From Helicobacter trogontum (GTDB taxonomy: Bacteria; Campylobacterota; Campylobacteria; Campylobacterales; Helicobacteraceae), in NCBI RefSeq assembly GCF_000765905.2, contig NZ_JRPL02000011.1, forward strand, positions 1-64,000: a DNA stretch of 64,000 nucleotides, in the 5' to 3' direction. This document shows positions 1 to 9,524 of the stretch, in pieces; position 1 is the stretch's first letter; each line of letters starts with the position of its first letter. Under the pieces are notes generated by a model, which was given only the letters and a program-made list of their open reading frames with translations, was not told where the DNA came from and made no database searches. The translations under genes were made by a program, and so were the position numbers.

Positions 1-100
1 TATTGAAACACAAAAGAAATTTGAAGAAAAACTCCCAGAATTTGCTATGGAATTTGAACGATCTGTAAAAAAAGGGCTTGATGCAAGAGGGAGAAGGTAG
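1..100 (+). CDS. 3' end of an unidentified gene (partial)
   Basis: An open frame enters from the left edge and stops with TAG at 98-100, giving the last 32 residues of a protein. The tail is charged and probably helical (ends KKGLDARGRR), with no recognisable domain. The gene start lies outside the window, so no function can be given. Confidence 0.55.
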   Translation, partial: IETQKKFEEKLPEFAMEFERSVKKGLDARGRR

Positions 101-505
101 TGTGAGTAAAAAGCCTTAATTATAGGTGACTTTTGCTTGCATCTTCTTAGAATCTCTGCACCTCTTACTTTATATTATATATAGTACTTTTTTAAATTTT
201 ATTTTGCCATCTGCTATTTGTATCACTTATGTATCATCTCATCATTTACTTTTTAATTTGGCTTGTGTTGGTAGTAGTAGCATCAAGCTAAAAATTAATT
301 TAGTATCCATAAACATCTTTATGTTATTTACTAGCCTCAATAGCTTGATAATTTATTTTGTGAGCATTTTTATACCTCATACTTATCTTATTGATTGCGA
401 TATTATTAGTTATGACTTACATAAAATTTCATCATAAAATCTAAAAAAACCAGTATTTTTTAGGCATGATGTGGTAGTTTATATGGCTTTATCATAAAAA
501 AATAC
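101..505. other. AT-rich spacer, no convincing gene
   Basis: A 103-residue GTG-initiated frame spans 126-437 on the plus strand. It is a low-complexity run of I, L, F, S and Y without a ribosome-binding site, so it reads as translated AT-rich DNA. One AGAATCT heptamer lies near 150. Nothing else is recognised. Confidence 0.4.
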
Positions 506-533
506 AAAAATGTAAAGTATTTTTTACATTTTT
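506..533 (+). terminator. Hairpin with terminal T-run
   Basis: A perfect 11-bp inverted repeat (506-516 with 523-533, arms AAAAATGTAAA and TTTACATTTTT) has a six-base loop and ends in five T. It is all-A/T apart from one pair, so it is a weak terminator on paper. It abuts the -35 box of the next transcription unit and may insulate it from upstream reading. Confidence 0.45.
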
Positions 534-534
534 A

Positions 535-563
535 TTGACAAATAACTAATTTTTATGTATAGT
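535..563 (+). promoter_or_regulatory. Consensus sigma-70 type promoter of the small RNA
   Basis: TTGACA at 535-540 and TATAGT at 558-563 are separated by exactly 17 bp. A full -35 box is unusual in Helicobacter and Campylobacter, where most vegetative promoters show only a TATAAT-type -10. This is the clearest -35/-10 pair noticed in the window. Predicted transcription start is near 570. Confidence 0.7.
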
Positions 564-569
564 TCCAAT

Positions 570-722
570 GCGTTCCTAATTATTAGGGCGTAGTTATAGG
601 TGAGGTTACCCCCTCCAATTTCCCTACGCCTATAACTTCAAAAACTTTGCTGAACCCCACAAATTGTGAAGTTTTTGTTACTCTCCACTCCTTTTATAGG
701 CTCCGTTAGGAGCTTTTATTTT
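570..722 (+). ncRNA. Candidate structured small RNA, about 150 nt
   Basis: A strong promoter and an intrinsic terminator bracket a stretch with no ORF but much secondary structure. GGCGTAG (587-593) can pair with CTACGCC (624-630). The adjoining GTTATAGG (593-600) can pair with CCTATAAC (629-636). The two helices overlap in order, so they form either a pseudoknot or mutually exclusive folds. A second hairpin pairs CAAAAACTT (639-647) with AAGTTTTTG (669-677). SRP RNA, tmRNA and RNase P RNA signatures were not found. It could be a regulatory RNA, a 6S-like RNA or a type I antitoxin; no family is assigned. Confidence 0.55.
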
Positions 723-725
723 TCA
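698..725 (+). terminator. Intrinsic terminator of the small RNA
   Basis: The stem AGGCTCC/GGAGCTT with a GTTA loop (698-715) includes one G-U pair and is followed by TTATTTTT. It sits about 130-150 nt after the predicted start and defines the RNA 3' end. Confidence 0.65.
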
Positions 726-881
726 TTTTACTCCTTTGTTTTATTTAAGATTTATTCTTTTGAGTTGAAAAACTCAAGGGATTTTTTTGTATCTACGATA
801 CGTTAAAGCTGCAACATAATAAAAAGTACTTAAAAAATAAGTTAAATAAATATATTTAAAAATAAAAGAAAATGAAGACTG

Positions 882-969
882 TGGCAGAGGGGAAGGGATT
901 CGAACCCTCGAAAGCTTACACTTTACACGCGTTCCAGGCGTGCTCCTTCAACCACTCGGACACCCCTCT
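882..969 (-). tRNA. tRNA-Ser (anticodon GGA)
   Basis: Read on the minus strand, the acceptor arms AGAGGGG and CCCCTCT pair and a CCA end is encoded (882-884). The anticodon stem CACGC/GCGTG holds the loop CTGGAAC, giving anticodon GGA. The long variable arm and GGTTCGAATCC T-arm are those of a class II serine tRNA that reads UCC/UCU. A TATAAT -10 lies about 27 nt upstream (996-1001). Confidence 0.93.
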
Positions 970-995
970 ATAGATAAAAATTCTATAGGAACGCA

Positions 996-1001
996 ATTAT
1001 A
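996..1001 (-). promoter_or_regulatory. -10 box of tRNA-Ser
   Basis: TATAAT on the minus strand within GCTATAATTGCG, placing the transcription start about 20 nt before the tRNA 5' end. No clear -35 box is present, as is usual in this phylum. Confidence 0.5.
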
Positions 1002-1038
1002 GCAAAAAAAATGCTTTTTTGCAGATTATATCCACTTT

Positions 1039-2529
1039 TTAATATGAGATATTGATGCTTGATAACAATCCTAATGCTTCTGGGTTTGTTGTACCATCAT
1101 AAATATTTGTAAGTCCCTCCACCCTTGATAATAATGTGTTTTTTATAGCAGTATTTGAACTAAAAGCTCCACCTATGTGAAGTGTTGTAATATGCACTCC
1201 GCCTAGTTTAATATTTTCTTGCTTATTGTTTATAATTGGTTTCACATTCCATGCACTATGGGCTACAATAGCCCTTTGTGAGCCTTTGATATTGACATGC
1301 CCTAGATAAAGCATAATATGCCCCTTTAGCCAAATGATACTTGCAAAGGGCTTTGCATTTGCGATAATATACTCTTCTTTTTCACTCTCTGTCATTTTAG
1401 ATAGATTCACAAATTGCCCTTTAAATTGTGCTTGTGCAGCAGAATTACGTGGTAAAAATATCCCAAAGGATGCAAAACTATCGCGTGTAAAAGCACTGCA
1501 ATCTCTATTGCCAAATAATCCCCCCCAGCCATACTTTTGTCCTAACATCGTGTGGATGAGTAGTGACATTTTTTCTTCACTAAAAGGCATAGGAAAATCT
1601 GAAAACAGATTAGAATCAAAATTGACTTCTCGAATTTGAGCATAATTATCTACGTCTTTATAAAAGGTTACAAGCGTATTGTGCCTTTTATTATAGGGAA
1701 AAACTTGTCCCACACGTGCATCAAGCACCCATTGATTCTGATAGGATAAGGGAATAAAATCTTTATTTGGAATTTTATAAGATTCAAAACTTAGAATTTT
1801 TTTACGCATACTATCACTAACAAGTCCGACACTACGCGTATCAATCCAACCATATACAAAAGGTCCTTGTATGTGTGCATATCGCCCATCGCTGCTGAAG
1901 TGAGAAATCATTACAGGTGTGCCCTCAAATATAAAGCTGTTTTGCCATCTATCAAATGGGAAGTCATCTTTACTTTTATAGCGTGGCTTATTTGTGGGGA
2001 CAGCTCGCACGGATGTGGCTTGCACAATAATTCCTGCTCTAGGTTTTCGCAAAAAGTCTTGTAAGTTCATATTTGATAGGATTTGCTCAAATTCTTCAAG
2101 TGTATTTGGCATAAGGTTCTCGCCAATACCAAGCAGCGTGTTTATCTTTTGCTTGAGTGATGTTATTTTTGCATTATATTCTCTTTCTGCTTTTGCATAA
2201 TTTTTTATGCCTTTCTTTGGTGGTTTTTTCTTAAGTTCTTCTAGTTCTTTATTGTAATTTAGAGCATTTTGCAGCGATGGTACAATATAAAATATAGAAT
2301 CTGTATTGCTATTAACTCTGTTTATATCCCATACAGCATAAAACTTTGATAGATATTCTTCCTTGATTGCAGCGTCCAAGCTTTGCGTTTGAAACGGCAT
2401 AGATTCTATCGAGTTGAATGTATGTAAGTTCTTTGTGCCAGAAAGTATGTTAATATTAATGCCCTCTTGTGCTTTCAGGAGGGTAAGGCATACGCATAAA
2501 GTAGTAAGAGTTTTAATAAAAGAGTTCAT
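1039..2529 (-). CDS. SH3-domain NlpC/P60 (C40) cell-wall peptidase
   Basis: A 496-residue secreted protein with an N-terminal signal peptide (about residues 1-20), a helical N-terminal segment, two SH3-like parts (about 165-300) and a C-terminal NlpC/P60 domain. The catalytic cysteine is visible in NRDCSAF (about residue 344) after GWGG, and the histidine in KGHIMLYLGH (about 403). This order matches the N_NLPC_P60 / SH3 / SH3 / NLPC_P60 architecture of Campylobacterota. The expected role is cleavage of peptidoglycan stem peptides in the periplasm. Its ATG overlaps the stop of the upstream ArsC-like gene (ATGA), so the two are translationally coupled. Confidence 0.85.
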   Translation of the reverse strand: MNSFIKTLTTLCVCLTLLKAQEGININILSGTKNLHTFNSIESMPFQTQSLDAAIKEEYLSKFYAVWDINRVNSNTDSIFYIVPSLQNALNYNKELEELKKKPPKKGIKNYAKAEREYNAKITSLKQKINTLLGIGENLMPNTLEEFEQILSNMNLQDFLRKPRAGIIVQATSVRAVPTNKPRYKSKDDFPFDRWQNSFIFEGTPVMISHFSSDGRYAHIQGPFVYGWIDTRSVGLVSDSMRKKILSFESYKIPNKDFIPLSYQNQWVLDARVGQVFPYNKRHNTLVTFYKDVDNYAQIREVNFDSNLFSDFPMPFSEEKMSLLIHTMLGQKYGWGGLFGNRDCSAFTRDSFASFGIFLPRNSAAQAQFKGQFVNLSKMTESEKEEYIIANAKPFASIIWLKGHIMLYLGHVNIKGSQRAIVAHSAWNVKPIINNKQENIKLGGVHITTLHIGGAFSSNTAIKNTLLSRVEGLTNIYDGTTNPEALGLLSSINISY

Positions 2530-2867
2530 AATAGCGCTTCCAAATGTTGTAATCCAATAGTAACTTTTTGGATAATATTGTTATGATAGCTTACAATAAG
2601 TGGTCGTTTTATTACACTTAGATTCTGTAATATAACTTCTAGTGTCATGTCTTTTATACCTTGTTCTTTTAGTTTTTTATAGGTTGTACCCTTGGTGTTT
2701 ATAAGATCTTCTAGACTTGTAAATTCAAGTATTGCTTTCAAAGATTCTATATCTAACCCTTCTTTTTTAAAATCATGAAATTTATATGCAATACCATGTT
2801 CATCTAAAAATACGAACGCTTTCTTCATACTATTGCAATTTTTAATGCCATATATTACTAATTCCAT
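2526..2867 (-). CDS. ArsC/Spx-family protein (YffB-like)
   Basis: The start was set at 2867 because TGAGGATATA precedes that ATG; the frame extends further upstream to 2942 without a ribosome-binding site. The 113-residue product begins MELVIYGIKNCNSMKKA, the thioredoxin-like fold entry of YffB/ArsC-family proteins. It has a single redox Cys in NCNSMKKA and a later KRP segment (about residues 90-95) that fits the family's substrate-binding Arg-Pro. Family members are glutathione-dependent thiol reductases or arsenate reductase-like proteins; the substrate is unknown. Stop and next start overlap (ATGA) with the C40 peptidase gene. Confidence 0.8.
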   Translation of the reverse strand: MELVIYGIKNCNSMKKAFVFLDEHGIAYKFHDFKKEGLDIESLKAILEFTSLEDLINTKGTTYKKLKEQGIKDMTLEVILQNLSVIKRPLIVSYHNNIIQKVTIGLQHLEALL

Positions 2868-3213
2868 TATATCCTCATTATGCAAAGTTAATGTTATAAG
2901 GCAAAAGTTTACCATACTTATATTGATTTTGCATGAAAGCATAAAAGCAGTTTTTTACTTTCTTTGAAAATGCTTAGTATTACCCCTTTTTTATAGCAAC
3001 AAGTTGTGGTATAAAGCGAAATGATACTTTTTTATACACACTTATAAAATTGAACAAAAAAGCATACCATTTTTATTTACAGAAAAAATAATTTTTCATA
3101 TATTATATTATCTCTTACCTTTGCATGATTAATTAAGAATGTCGAAATAGATAATATTTCATAGATTTAATTATTTACCTAGGGTAGGCTATCTTGTATT
3201 AAAGGGTGTTTTA
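2868..3213. other. Divergent intergenic region, arsC-like / cstA
   Basis: AT-rich spacer that should hold divergent promoters. No consensus -10 box stands out on either strand. A short palindrome CAACAAGTTG lies near 2998. No gene is seen. Confidence 0.4.
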
Positions 3214-5373
3214 ATGAATGGTATGAATAGGGTTTTGTGGATAGCTATAGCAGTCATTGGAGCGTGCTGCTTTGGCGTGTTGGCATTACATAATGGTGAA
3301 AAGATTTCAGCACTTTATCTTGTTGTTGCCGCGATTTGTATCTATTCCATCGCATACCGCTTCTATAGTGCTTTTATAGCGAATAAGGTGTTAGGGCTTG
3401 ATAGCACACGAGCTACACCCGCTATCTTACATAATGATGGGCAAAACTTTGTCCCAACGCATAAGGCTGTTCTTTTTGGGCATCATTTTGCTGCAATCGC
3501 TGGAGCAGGACCTCTTGTAGGACCTATCCTTGCTGCACAGATGGGCTATCTCCCTTCTATGATATGGATACTTGTTGGTGGTTGTTTGGCTGGTGCAGTG
3601 CATGATTTTGTTGTGCTTTTTATTTCATCTCGTAGAAATGGTAGATCGCTTGGTGAAATGATAAAAGAGGAGATGGGTAATACCATTGGCAGTTTTGCTA
3701 TGCTTGCTATTTTTGGAATTATGCTTATTATTATTGCCATTCTTGCGATGGTTGTAGTGAAAGCTTTAGCTGATTCTCCATGGGGGACTTTTACAATTGC
3801 TATGACTATACCTATTGCTATGTTTATGGGCATATACATGAGATTTTTACGTCCAGGTTGTGTTGGAGAGGCAAGCATTATTGGCTTTGTGTTGCTTATG
3901 TTTGCGCTTTATTATGGGCAAGTTGTCGCACAAGATTCTAATTTATCAGGTTATTTTCATTTTAAAGAGACAACACTTGCTTTAATTATCATGGGATATG
4001 GTTTTATTGCTGCAGTTCTGCCTGTGTGGTTATTGCTTGCACCAAGGGATTACCTAAGCACATTTTTAAAAATTGGCGTTATTGTGATTATGGCGATTGC
4101 AATCCTTATAGTTGCACCTGATTTGCAAATGCCAAGATTCACTCAGTATACTGATGGCACTGGTCCTGTGTTTGCTGGAAAACTTTTCCCTTTCTTATTT
4201 ATTACGATTGCTTGTGGTGCCATAAGTGGATTCCATGCCTTAATTAGTTCTGGAACAACACCAAAAATGCTTGAAAATGAAACGCATGCTAGAATGGTTG
4301 GTTATGGTTCGATGCTTATGGAATCCGCTGTTGCAATTATGGCATTGATTGCGGCGTGTATTTTGCAACCAGGGTTATATTTTGCTATCAACTCCCCTGC
4401 TATTGCTATTGGTGCAGATGTTGTAAGTGCAGCACAGACTATATCTAGCTGGGGATTTGTAATAAACCCACAAGATATTACAGATCTTGCAAAAAATGTT
4501 GGTGAAAATACAATATTAAGTCGCACAGGCGGTGCACCAACTTTTGCAATAGGGCTTGCTACCATTATTTCTCAAGTACCTATATTTTCAGCAGCTTCAA
4601 TGTCGTTTTGGTATCATTTTGCTATTTTGTTTGAAGCACTCTTTATTCTTACTGCAGTAGATGCAGGCACACGCACATGTCGTTTTATGGTACAAGATAT
4701 TTTGGGCAATATATATAAGCCTCTAGGGAATCTTGAATCTGTTCCTGCTGGTTTGATTGCCACTGGGCTTTGTGTAGCAGGTTGGGGATATTTCCTCTAT
4801 CAAGGAGCAATTGATAAGAAGGGAGGTATCTATACTTTATGGCCACTTTTTGGCGTAAGTAATCAAATGTTGGCCGCTATGGCGTTACTCCTTGTGATGG
4901 CTATTCTCTTTAAAATGGGACGCGGTAGATATGCGTGGGTTGTCGCTATGCCTGTGACATTCGTGCTTATTGCTACACTTTATGCTGGAGTGCAAAAGGT
5001 ACTTCCTGCAAATGGAGAAAAATTGCATGATGCGGTGAGTCATGTGGCTTTTGTGCAGAATACAAATGCAAAAATTGCAGTATTAGAGCAAGTAAATCAA
5101 GACTTGAAGGAAGGAAAGATTGACCCTAAATCAACTACAGAAGGAAAAACCCTGCAAGAAATGCGTGAAATTGAGATCGCAGCAAATGAGCGAGATATAG
5201 CAGGTATGCAAAAAGATATTATTAATAATTCTATTAATGCCATATTGTGTATATTTTTCATGTGTGTAACATTGCTTGTGCTTATCCAAGCTCTAAGGAT
5301 TGCTATACAATCTCGCAGTGGTGGGCAGCTTCGCTATCCATTAAGAGAAGAGCCATATGTAGCAATAAAATAA
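3214..5373 (+). CDS. cstA: Carbon starvation protein A, peptide transporter
   Basis: A 719-residue polytopic inner-membrane protein. It carries the CstA N-terminal domain (DGQNFVPTHKAVLFGHHFAAIAGAGPLVGP, in part, at about residues 77-105) and the CstA C-terminal transmembrane part. CstA proteins import di- and tripeptides; in Campylobacter jejuni CstA supports peptide use. A hydrophilic stretch near residues 610-670, rich in E, K and Q, separates the last two membrane segments. The gene stands alone, with no partner ORF directly after it. Confidence 0.93.
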   Translation: MNGMNRVLWIAIAVIGACCFGVLALHNGEKISALYLVVAAICIYSIAYRFYSAFIANKVLGLDSTRATPAILHNDGQNFVPTHKAVLFGHHFAAIAGAGPLVGPILAAQMGYLPSMIWILVGGCLAGAVHDFVVLFISSRRNGRSLGEMIKEEMGNTIGSFAMLAIFGIMLIIIAILAMVVVKALADSPWGTFTIAMTIPIAMFMGIYMRFLRPGCVGEASIIGFVLLMFALYYGQVVAQDSNLSGYFHFKETTLALIIMGYGFIAAVLPVWLLLAPRDYLSTFLKIGVIVIMAIAILIVAPDLQMPRFTQYTDGTGPVFAGKLFPFLFITIACGAISGFHALISSGTTPKMLENETHARMVGYGSMLMESAVAIMALIAACILQPGLYFAINSPAIAIGADVVSAAQTISSWGFVINPQDITDLAKNVGENTILSRTGGAPTFAIGLATIISQVPIFSAASMSFWYHFAILFEALFILTAVDAGTRTCRFMVQDILGNIYKPLGNLESVPAGLIATGLCVAGWGYFLYQGAIDKKGGIYTLWPLFGVSNQMLAAMALLLVMAILFKMGRGRYAWVVAMPVTFVLIATLYAGVQKVLPANGEKLHDAVSHVAFVQNTNAKIAVLEQVNQDLKEGKIDPKSTTEGKTLQEMREIEIAANERDIAGMQKDIINNSINAILCIFFMCVTLLVLIQALRIAIQSRSGGQLRYPLREEPYVAIK

Positions 5374-6205
5374 TATTTGTGTAACAATTCTAACGTTTGC
5401 TATTATCTAAATTTAATATGCAGACACTTTGCAGAGTTTACAATCCCTTTTATACAAAGTTTTACTAGAGAGATTGAGGTAGGGTTGTGACAAATTCTAT
5501 GTTCAAATTCTATATTCTAGGAGATTTGAATCTTTAGGAAGAGAATTGGAATGACTATTATTTTGGTTTCTTGGTTTTTTAGGACAACTTATAAAATCTT
5601 TATACAAAATTTTTGTGAGTAATAGTCTCACAAAGATTTATCATATTATGCGATAAGCACTTTATTGTCTTTCTTAAGAGTTAGTTGGCTCGGTAAATAA
5701 ATTAAGGATTATAGTCCATGTTATTGCGTTGTTTTTTTGGAGTCTACATCTTATTTTACATTGATATTGCACAAGCTTTTAATCTGTGTTTAACAGTATT
5801 ATTTAAATTATTAAAATGACGTTTTTTGGAACATGCCTTTTATAATATTCATGAATCCCATCGATTTTAAGTTTATATATAAATGCACCTTAGGTTTTGC
5901 AAGTCGACTAGATGATAGAAAATCTAAGTTTTCTGCCATCTTAATATTGTTTGGTATAAATAAATATGGTTTATCTTCTCATGTTACGTATTACACAAAA
6001 AGACCTTTATTGTAGATTTAATTCTAATATTGTGCATTTTAGTCTCATGTTTGCCCTATTTTTAAGATTTATCTTCTATAAGCACTACTTATGATATTAC
6101 CACTTATAGCAATCATTTTAAACCAAAAATAACCCAGTTTTACTCAAAAGCCTCAAAAATACTTATTAACATAAAAATTATAAAAACATATTTTTGAATT
6201 TTAGC
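5374..6205. other. Long AT-rich intergenic region
   Basis: About 830 bp between cstA and the chemoreceptor gene. A perfect 8-bp inverted repeat TTTGTGAG/CTCACAAA (5612-5619, 5627-5634) has a 7-base loop but no T-run on either side. The only frame of note, 60 codons at 5833-6015, has neither a ribosome-binding site nor recognisable sequence. No RNA gene was recognised. Confidence 0.4.
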
Positions 6206-6211
6206 TACAAT
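6206..6211 (+). promoter_or_regulatory. Candidate -10 box for the chemoreceptor gene
   Basis: TACAAT in TTTTAGCTACAATAG, about 40 nt before the ATG. No -35 box is seen. A sigma-28 site was not apparent, so vegetative expression is the simpler reading. Confidence 0.35.
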
Positions 6212-6250
6212 AGCACCTCTCAGTATAGATAAGAAATTCAAGGAGTAAAA

Positions 6251-8392
6251 ATGCAGCTTATCTGCGATATGAGCATAGGTAAAAAAATTAGTCTTCTTTC
6301 AACATCAGTTCTAGTGTTAGGCATGTGTATGCTCTATGTGATTATTTCTAGTAAGTTGGAGAGTGGTATGCAATATGAGGCACAAAAGACGCTTATTGCC
6401 AATGCTATTCAAAATGCTAGAGAAGTGGAAAATTATTTTAATGCGGCAGGTGCAAATCTTGAGGCAATTACAAAGGCAATCCAAGCAGGTTGGGAGGAAG
6501 GGAGTGGCTCTTTAAGCGATAATTATCTAATGCATTTTTTGGGATACATTGTAGATTATGATCCCACCATCATAGCAACTTTTGCACAAGTCAAATATCC
6601 CTCTTTCTCTCGGAGTGGAGGGGCAGACACAAGCTTATATAATGCTAATGATATTTTAGAATTTGTGCTCATTGATACAGATATTGAGAACTATGATTCT
6701 GGTGTTGAGGTGGCGAAGCAGGGTGTTATAAAACTAACAGATGGACGCAATATTTTCGAAGGTCTTTCTGCCATTCAGGAAGTGTATACACAGAAACAGC
6801 CTATAGTAACACAGCCTTACCGCGTATTTTATAACAATATGGAGCGATCGGTTGTGAGTTTGATTTTCCCAATTATTGCAGATAATAATAAGGTGGTTGG
6901 TGTGATTGGTGCATTGATTGATATGGATAGTCTGTCAAAAGTTGTATTCAACTCAAAACATGCTTTATACCCACATGCCGAACGCTTTCTTATAAATCAT
7001 TATAATACCTTGACACTTTATCCTGATACAAAAATGCTTGGAAGTCCTATTGATGCAGTTATAGATCCTAAAGCTGCACAAGAGATCATAGCTTTGCAAT
7101 ATGACGCAGAAGCTAGTGCTAGAGATAACACAAAGGTTATTGAGATAGAATCAAAGACTGGTGCAAAAGGTTTAGCAAGCGTTTTTAAACTGGAAATATG
7201 GGATGATATAGTCTGGACTATGGTAAGTTTTGCACCTTATGACGAAGTCTTAGAAGAACTTTATGTTGTAAGATATGTGATTATTATTGCAGTGATTATC
7301 CTTACACTTTTTATTGCTTTCATAATGATTGGTTATGCAAGGTTTTATTTACAAAATGATATCGAGAAAATTTATGTGGGCTTGGAGAATTTCTTTGCAT
7401 TTTTGGATCATAAAACAAACAAAGTTGATAGTATTGCAATTCACAAGCGAGATGAATTTGGGCGAATGGCACAGAAAATTAATGCAGTTGTAAAAGACAT
7501 TGAGAATCACAGCTTACAAGATAAAGCAGCCATCACCGATGCTATAAATGTGGTTAATAAAGTAGAATGTGGTGATTTAAAAGCACGTTTAACAGAGCAA
7601 CCATATAATCCGCAATTGATTAAATTGCAAGAGATTCTGAATAATTTGCTTGGGGTTTTGCAAACAAAAATTGGTAGTGATATGAATGATATTCAAAAGC
7701 TCTTTGAACAATATAGAGATCTTGATTTTCGCCAATCTATCGCAAATGCAGAGGGTCATATCGAGAGTATTGCCAATTTGCTTGGCATGGAGATAAGAAA
7801 GATGTTGCAAGATTCTAAAACATTTGCAACAAGCCTTAATGATAAATCAAGTTCGCTTGAAGACAACGTAAATAAACTCACAGAAGGCACAACACAACAA
7901 GCCCAAGCACTGACACAAACTGCCGCATCATTAGAGCAGATCACAGCCTCAATGCAAAGTATGCGTGGACGTATGAATGAAGTTTTGCAGCAAGGTGAGG
8001 ATATTAAAAATATTGTTGCTATTATTAATGATATTGCAAATCAGACAAACCTACTTGCTTTAAATGCAGCAATTGAGGCCGCAAGGGCAGGGGAGCATGG
8101 TAGAGGTTTTGCAGTTGTAGCTGATGAAGTGAGAAAATTAGCAGAGAGAACACAAAAAAGTCTAAGTGAAATCGAGGCAAATGCAAATATTTTATCACAA
8201 GGGATAAACGAAGTAGCAGAAACCATAAATGAGCAGGCACAAGGTGTAGCCCAAATTAATGAAGCGGTTACGCAACTTGAGAATAGTATACATCAAAGTG
8301 TAGAAGTTGCAAGATATTCGCAAGATATTAGTCAGGCAGTATATGAAATAGCAGGACAGATCCTTGAAGATGCGGAGAAGAAGCAATTTTAA
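6251..8392 (+). CDS. Methyl-accepting chemotaxis protein
   Basis: A 713-residue chemoreceptor preceded by AAGGAG. A first membrane segment (about residues 13-30) leads to a periplasmic sensor of roughly 310 residues that looks like a double-CACHE domain. A second membrane segment follows (about 346-368), then a HAMP-like linker and the cytoplasmic coiled coil. The hairpin tip is intact ([23 protein letters not shown], in part, near residue 595). The ligand cannot be told from sequence. The protein ends soon after the descending helix without an obvious methylesterase-tethering pentapeptide. It should signal through CheA/CheW to the flagellar motor. Confidence 0.93.
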   Translation: MQLICDMSIGKKISLLSTSVLVLGMCMLYVIISSKLESGMQYEAQKTLIANAIQNAREVENYFNAAGANLEAITKAIQAGWEEGSGSLSDNYLMHFLGYIVDYDPTIIATFAQVKYPSFSRSGGADTSLYNANDILEFVLIDTDIENYDSGVEVAKQGVIKLTDGRNIFEGLSAIQEVYTQKQPIVTQPYRVFYNNMERSVVSLIFPIIADNNKVVGVIGALIDMDSLSKVVFNSKHALYPHAERFLINHYNTLTLYPDTKMLGSPIDAVIDPKAAQEIIALQYDAEASARDNTKVIEIESKTGAKGLASVFKLEIWDDIVWTMVSFAPYDEVLEELYVVRYVIIIAVIILTLFIAFIMIGYARFYLQNDIEKIYVGLENFFAFLDHKTNKVDSIAIHKRDEFGRMAQKINAVVKDIENHSLQDKAAITDAINVVNKVECGDLKARLTEQPYNPQLIKLQEILNNLLGVLQTKIGSDMNDIQKLFEQYRDLDFRQSIANAEGHIESIANLLGMEIRKMLQDSKTFATSLNDKSSSLEDNVNKLTEGTTQQAQALTQTAASLEQITASMQSMRGRMNEVLQQGEDIKNIVAIINDIANQTNLLALNAAIEAARAGEHGRGFAVVADEVRKLAERTQKSLSEIEANANILSQGINEVAETINEQAQGVAQINEAVTQLENSIHQSVEVARYSQDISQAVYEIAGQILEDAEKKQF

Positions 8393-9524
8393 TTATTATT
8401 CATATTGAGTAATTTTACCACACATTAATACTGCAAGGAAAGTTTGTGAAATCCTAGCAGATTCACAAACTTTAAGAAATAAATATACTTTTGTTTGGTT
8501 TCTTAGAAATGGAAATATCTAATTCATCGCATTTGGTATAGCTAAATATGATAGGCTATCAAATTTATATTGGAATGATATTTTCATGATTATTAAGAGG
8601 AAGGTTGGCGTCATTTCACGTATTTATTGTAAAAATTTGACTCCTTGAATTTAACTTTGCAACCTGTTTTTCAAGATACTTGGTTTAAAGGGTTGAGCTA
8701 GAGATATTTGACTTGCTTGTATTTAAAATTTGTGTTAATATGAATGAAGCTTATTAAGTCTTGTATTGATTTTATTGTGAATCACCTTTGTTTGACATTT
8801 AATGTAAAGACATATAGGTTAATTTCTTTTATTATGATATCTTTGTTTACAATTGTGATAAAGGTATTAGGGGTTAGAATCTTCTTAGAGAAAGTTAGGA
8901 AGTATATAAAACTTACAATTTTTGCGGGCTATATGCTATAGCAAAATATTATGAGTTGTATTTGAAGCTATTTTAATTTTACAGCCCTGCTTTTAAAAGA
9001 TTCTATAAAGATAAAAACCCCTAAAACATGCTTTAACAATATGTTTTATGTATAGTTGATAAAAGACATCAAAACATTAAAGCAGATCATAAGCTAAAAC
9101 CTTGCAAATAGGCTTAAAATAGTGCATGTTGTGAAATAAAGGTTTATAAGTTCTTGGATAAAACAAGATTTTTTGAGTTTCTTTATAGCAATCTTAATAA
9201 TATACTACTTCGCTATAACATAGCTTATTGGATTTTTTTAAGAAAACTAACTTTTTGCTTTTTAGGATATTATCTTACTTCAACGAGCCAAGAGGTAAAA
9301 ATTGTTGTTGATGAGATTTTTTATATATTCTTGTGGGATAAAAAGTTTGCTCAATAATTTTTTAAGATTATTTTTTGGCTTTGTATCTATAGGTTGTTAT
9401 TGGATTCTATAAAGTTTAAGAAAAGTAATGCTGGGTTATAAACTTTTAAACTTTAGCTTTAATCCAAAGAAAAGAAACAAACATAGCAAGTGAAATCTAT
9501 TCCTCCTCTGTAAGCATACTGATG
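8393..9524. other. Long intergenic region with a 12-bp hairpin
   Basis: About 1.1 kb between convergent genes. A perfect 12-bp inverted repeat (8439-8450, 8462-8473, arms AAAGTTTGTGAA/TTCACAAACTTT, 11-base loop) lies 47 bp after the chemoreceptor stop. It lacks a T-run but may end that transcript. Two frames of 65 and 67 codons (8744-8941, 9154-9357) show no ribosome-binding site or known sequence and are not called. Confidence 0.45.

Noticed and set aside
126-437. 103-codon GTG-initiated frame after the partial gene
   Set aside because: No ribosome-binding site, low-complexity hydrophobic composition from AT-rich DNA and no family resemblance.
570-722. SRP RNA, tmRNA or RNase P RNA identity for the small RNA
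   Set aside because: The GGAAG-type SRP tip, the tmRNA alanine-tRNA ends and the RNase P conserved cores are all absent.
5612-5634. 8-bp inverted repeat as an intrinsic terminator
   Set aside because: No T-run on either strand and more than 230 bp from the nearest stop codon.
5833-6015. 60-codon frame in the cstA-chemoreceptor gap
   Set aside because: No ribosome-binding site, no recognisable sequence, and chance length for AT-rich spacer.
8744-9357. Two frames of 65 and 67 codons in the 1.1-kb gap
   Set aside because: Neither has a ribosome-binding site or a known motif; both lie in spacer full of stops in the other frames.
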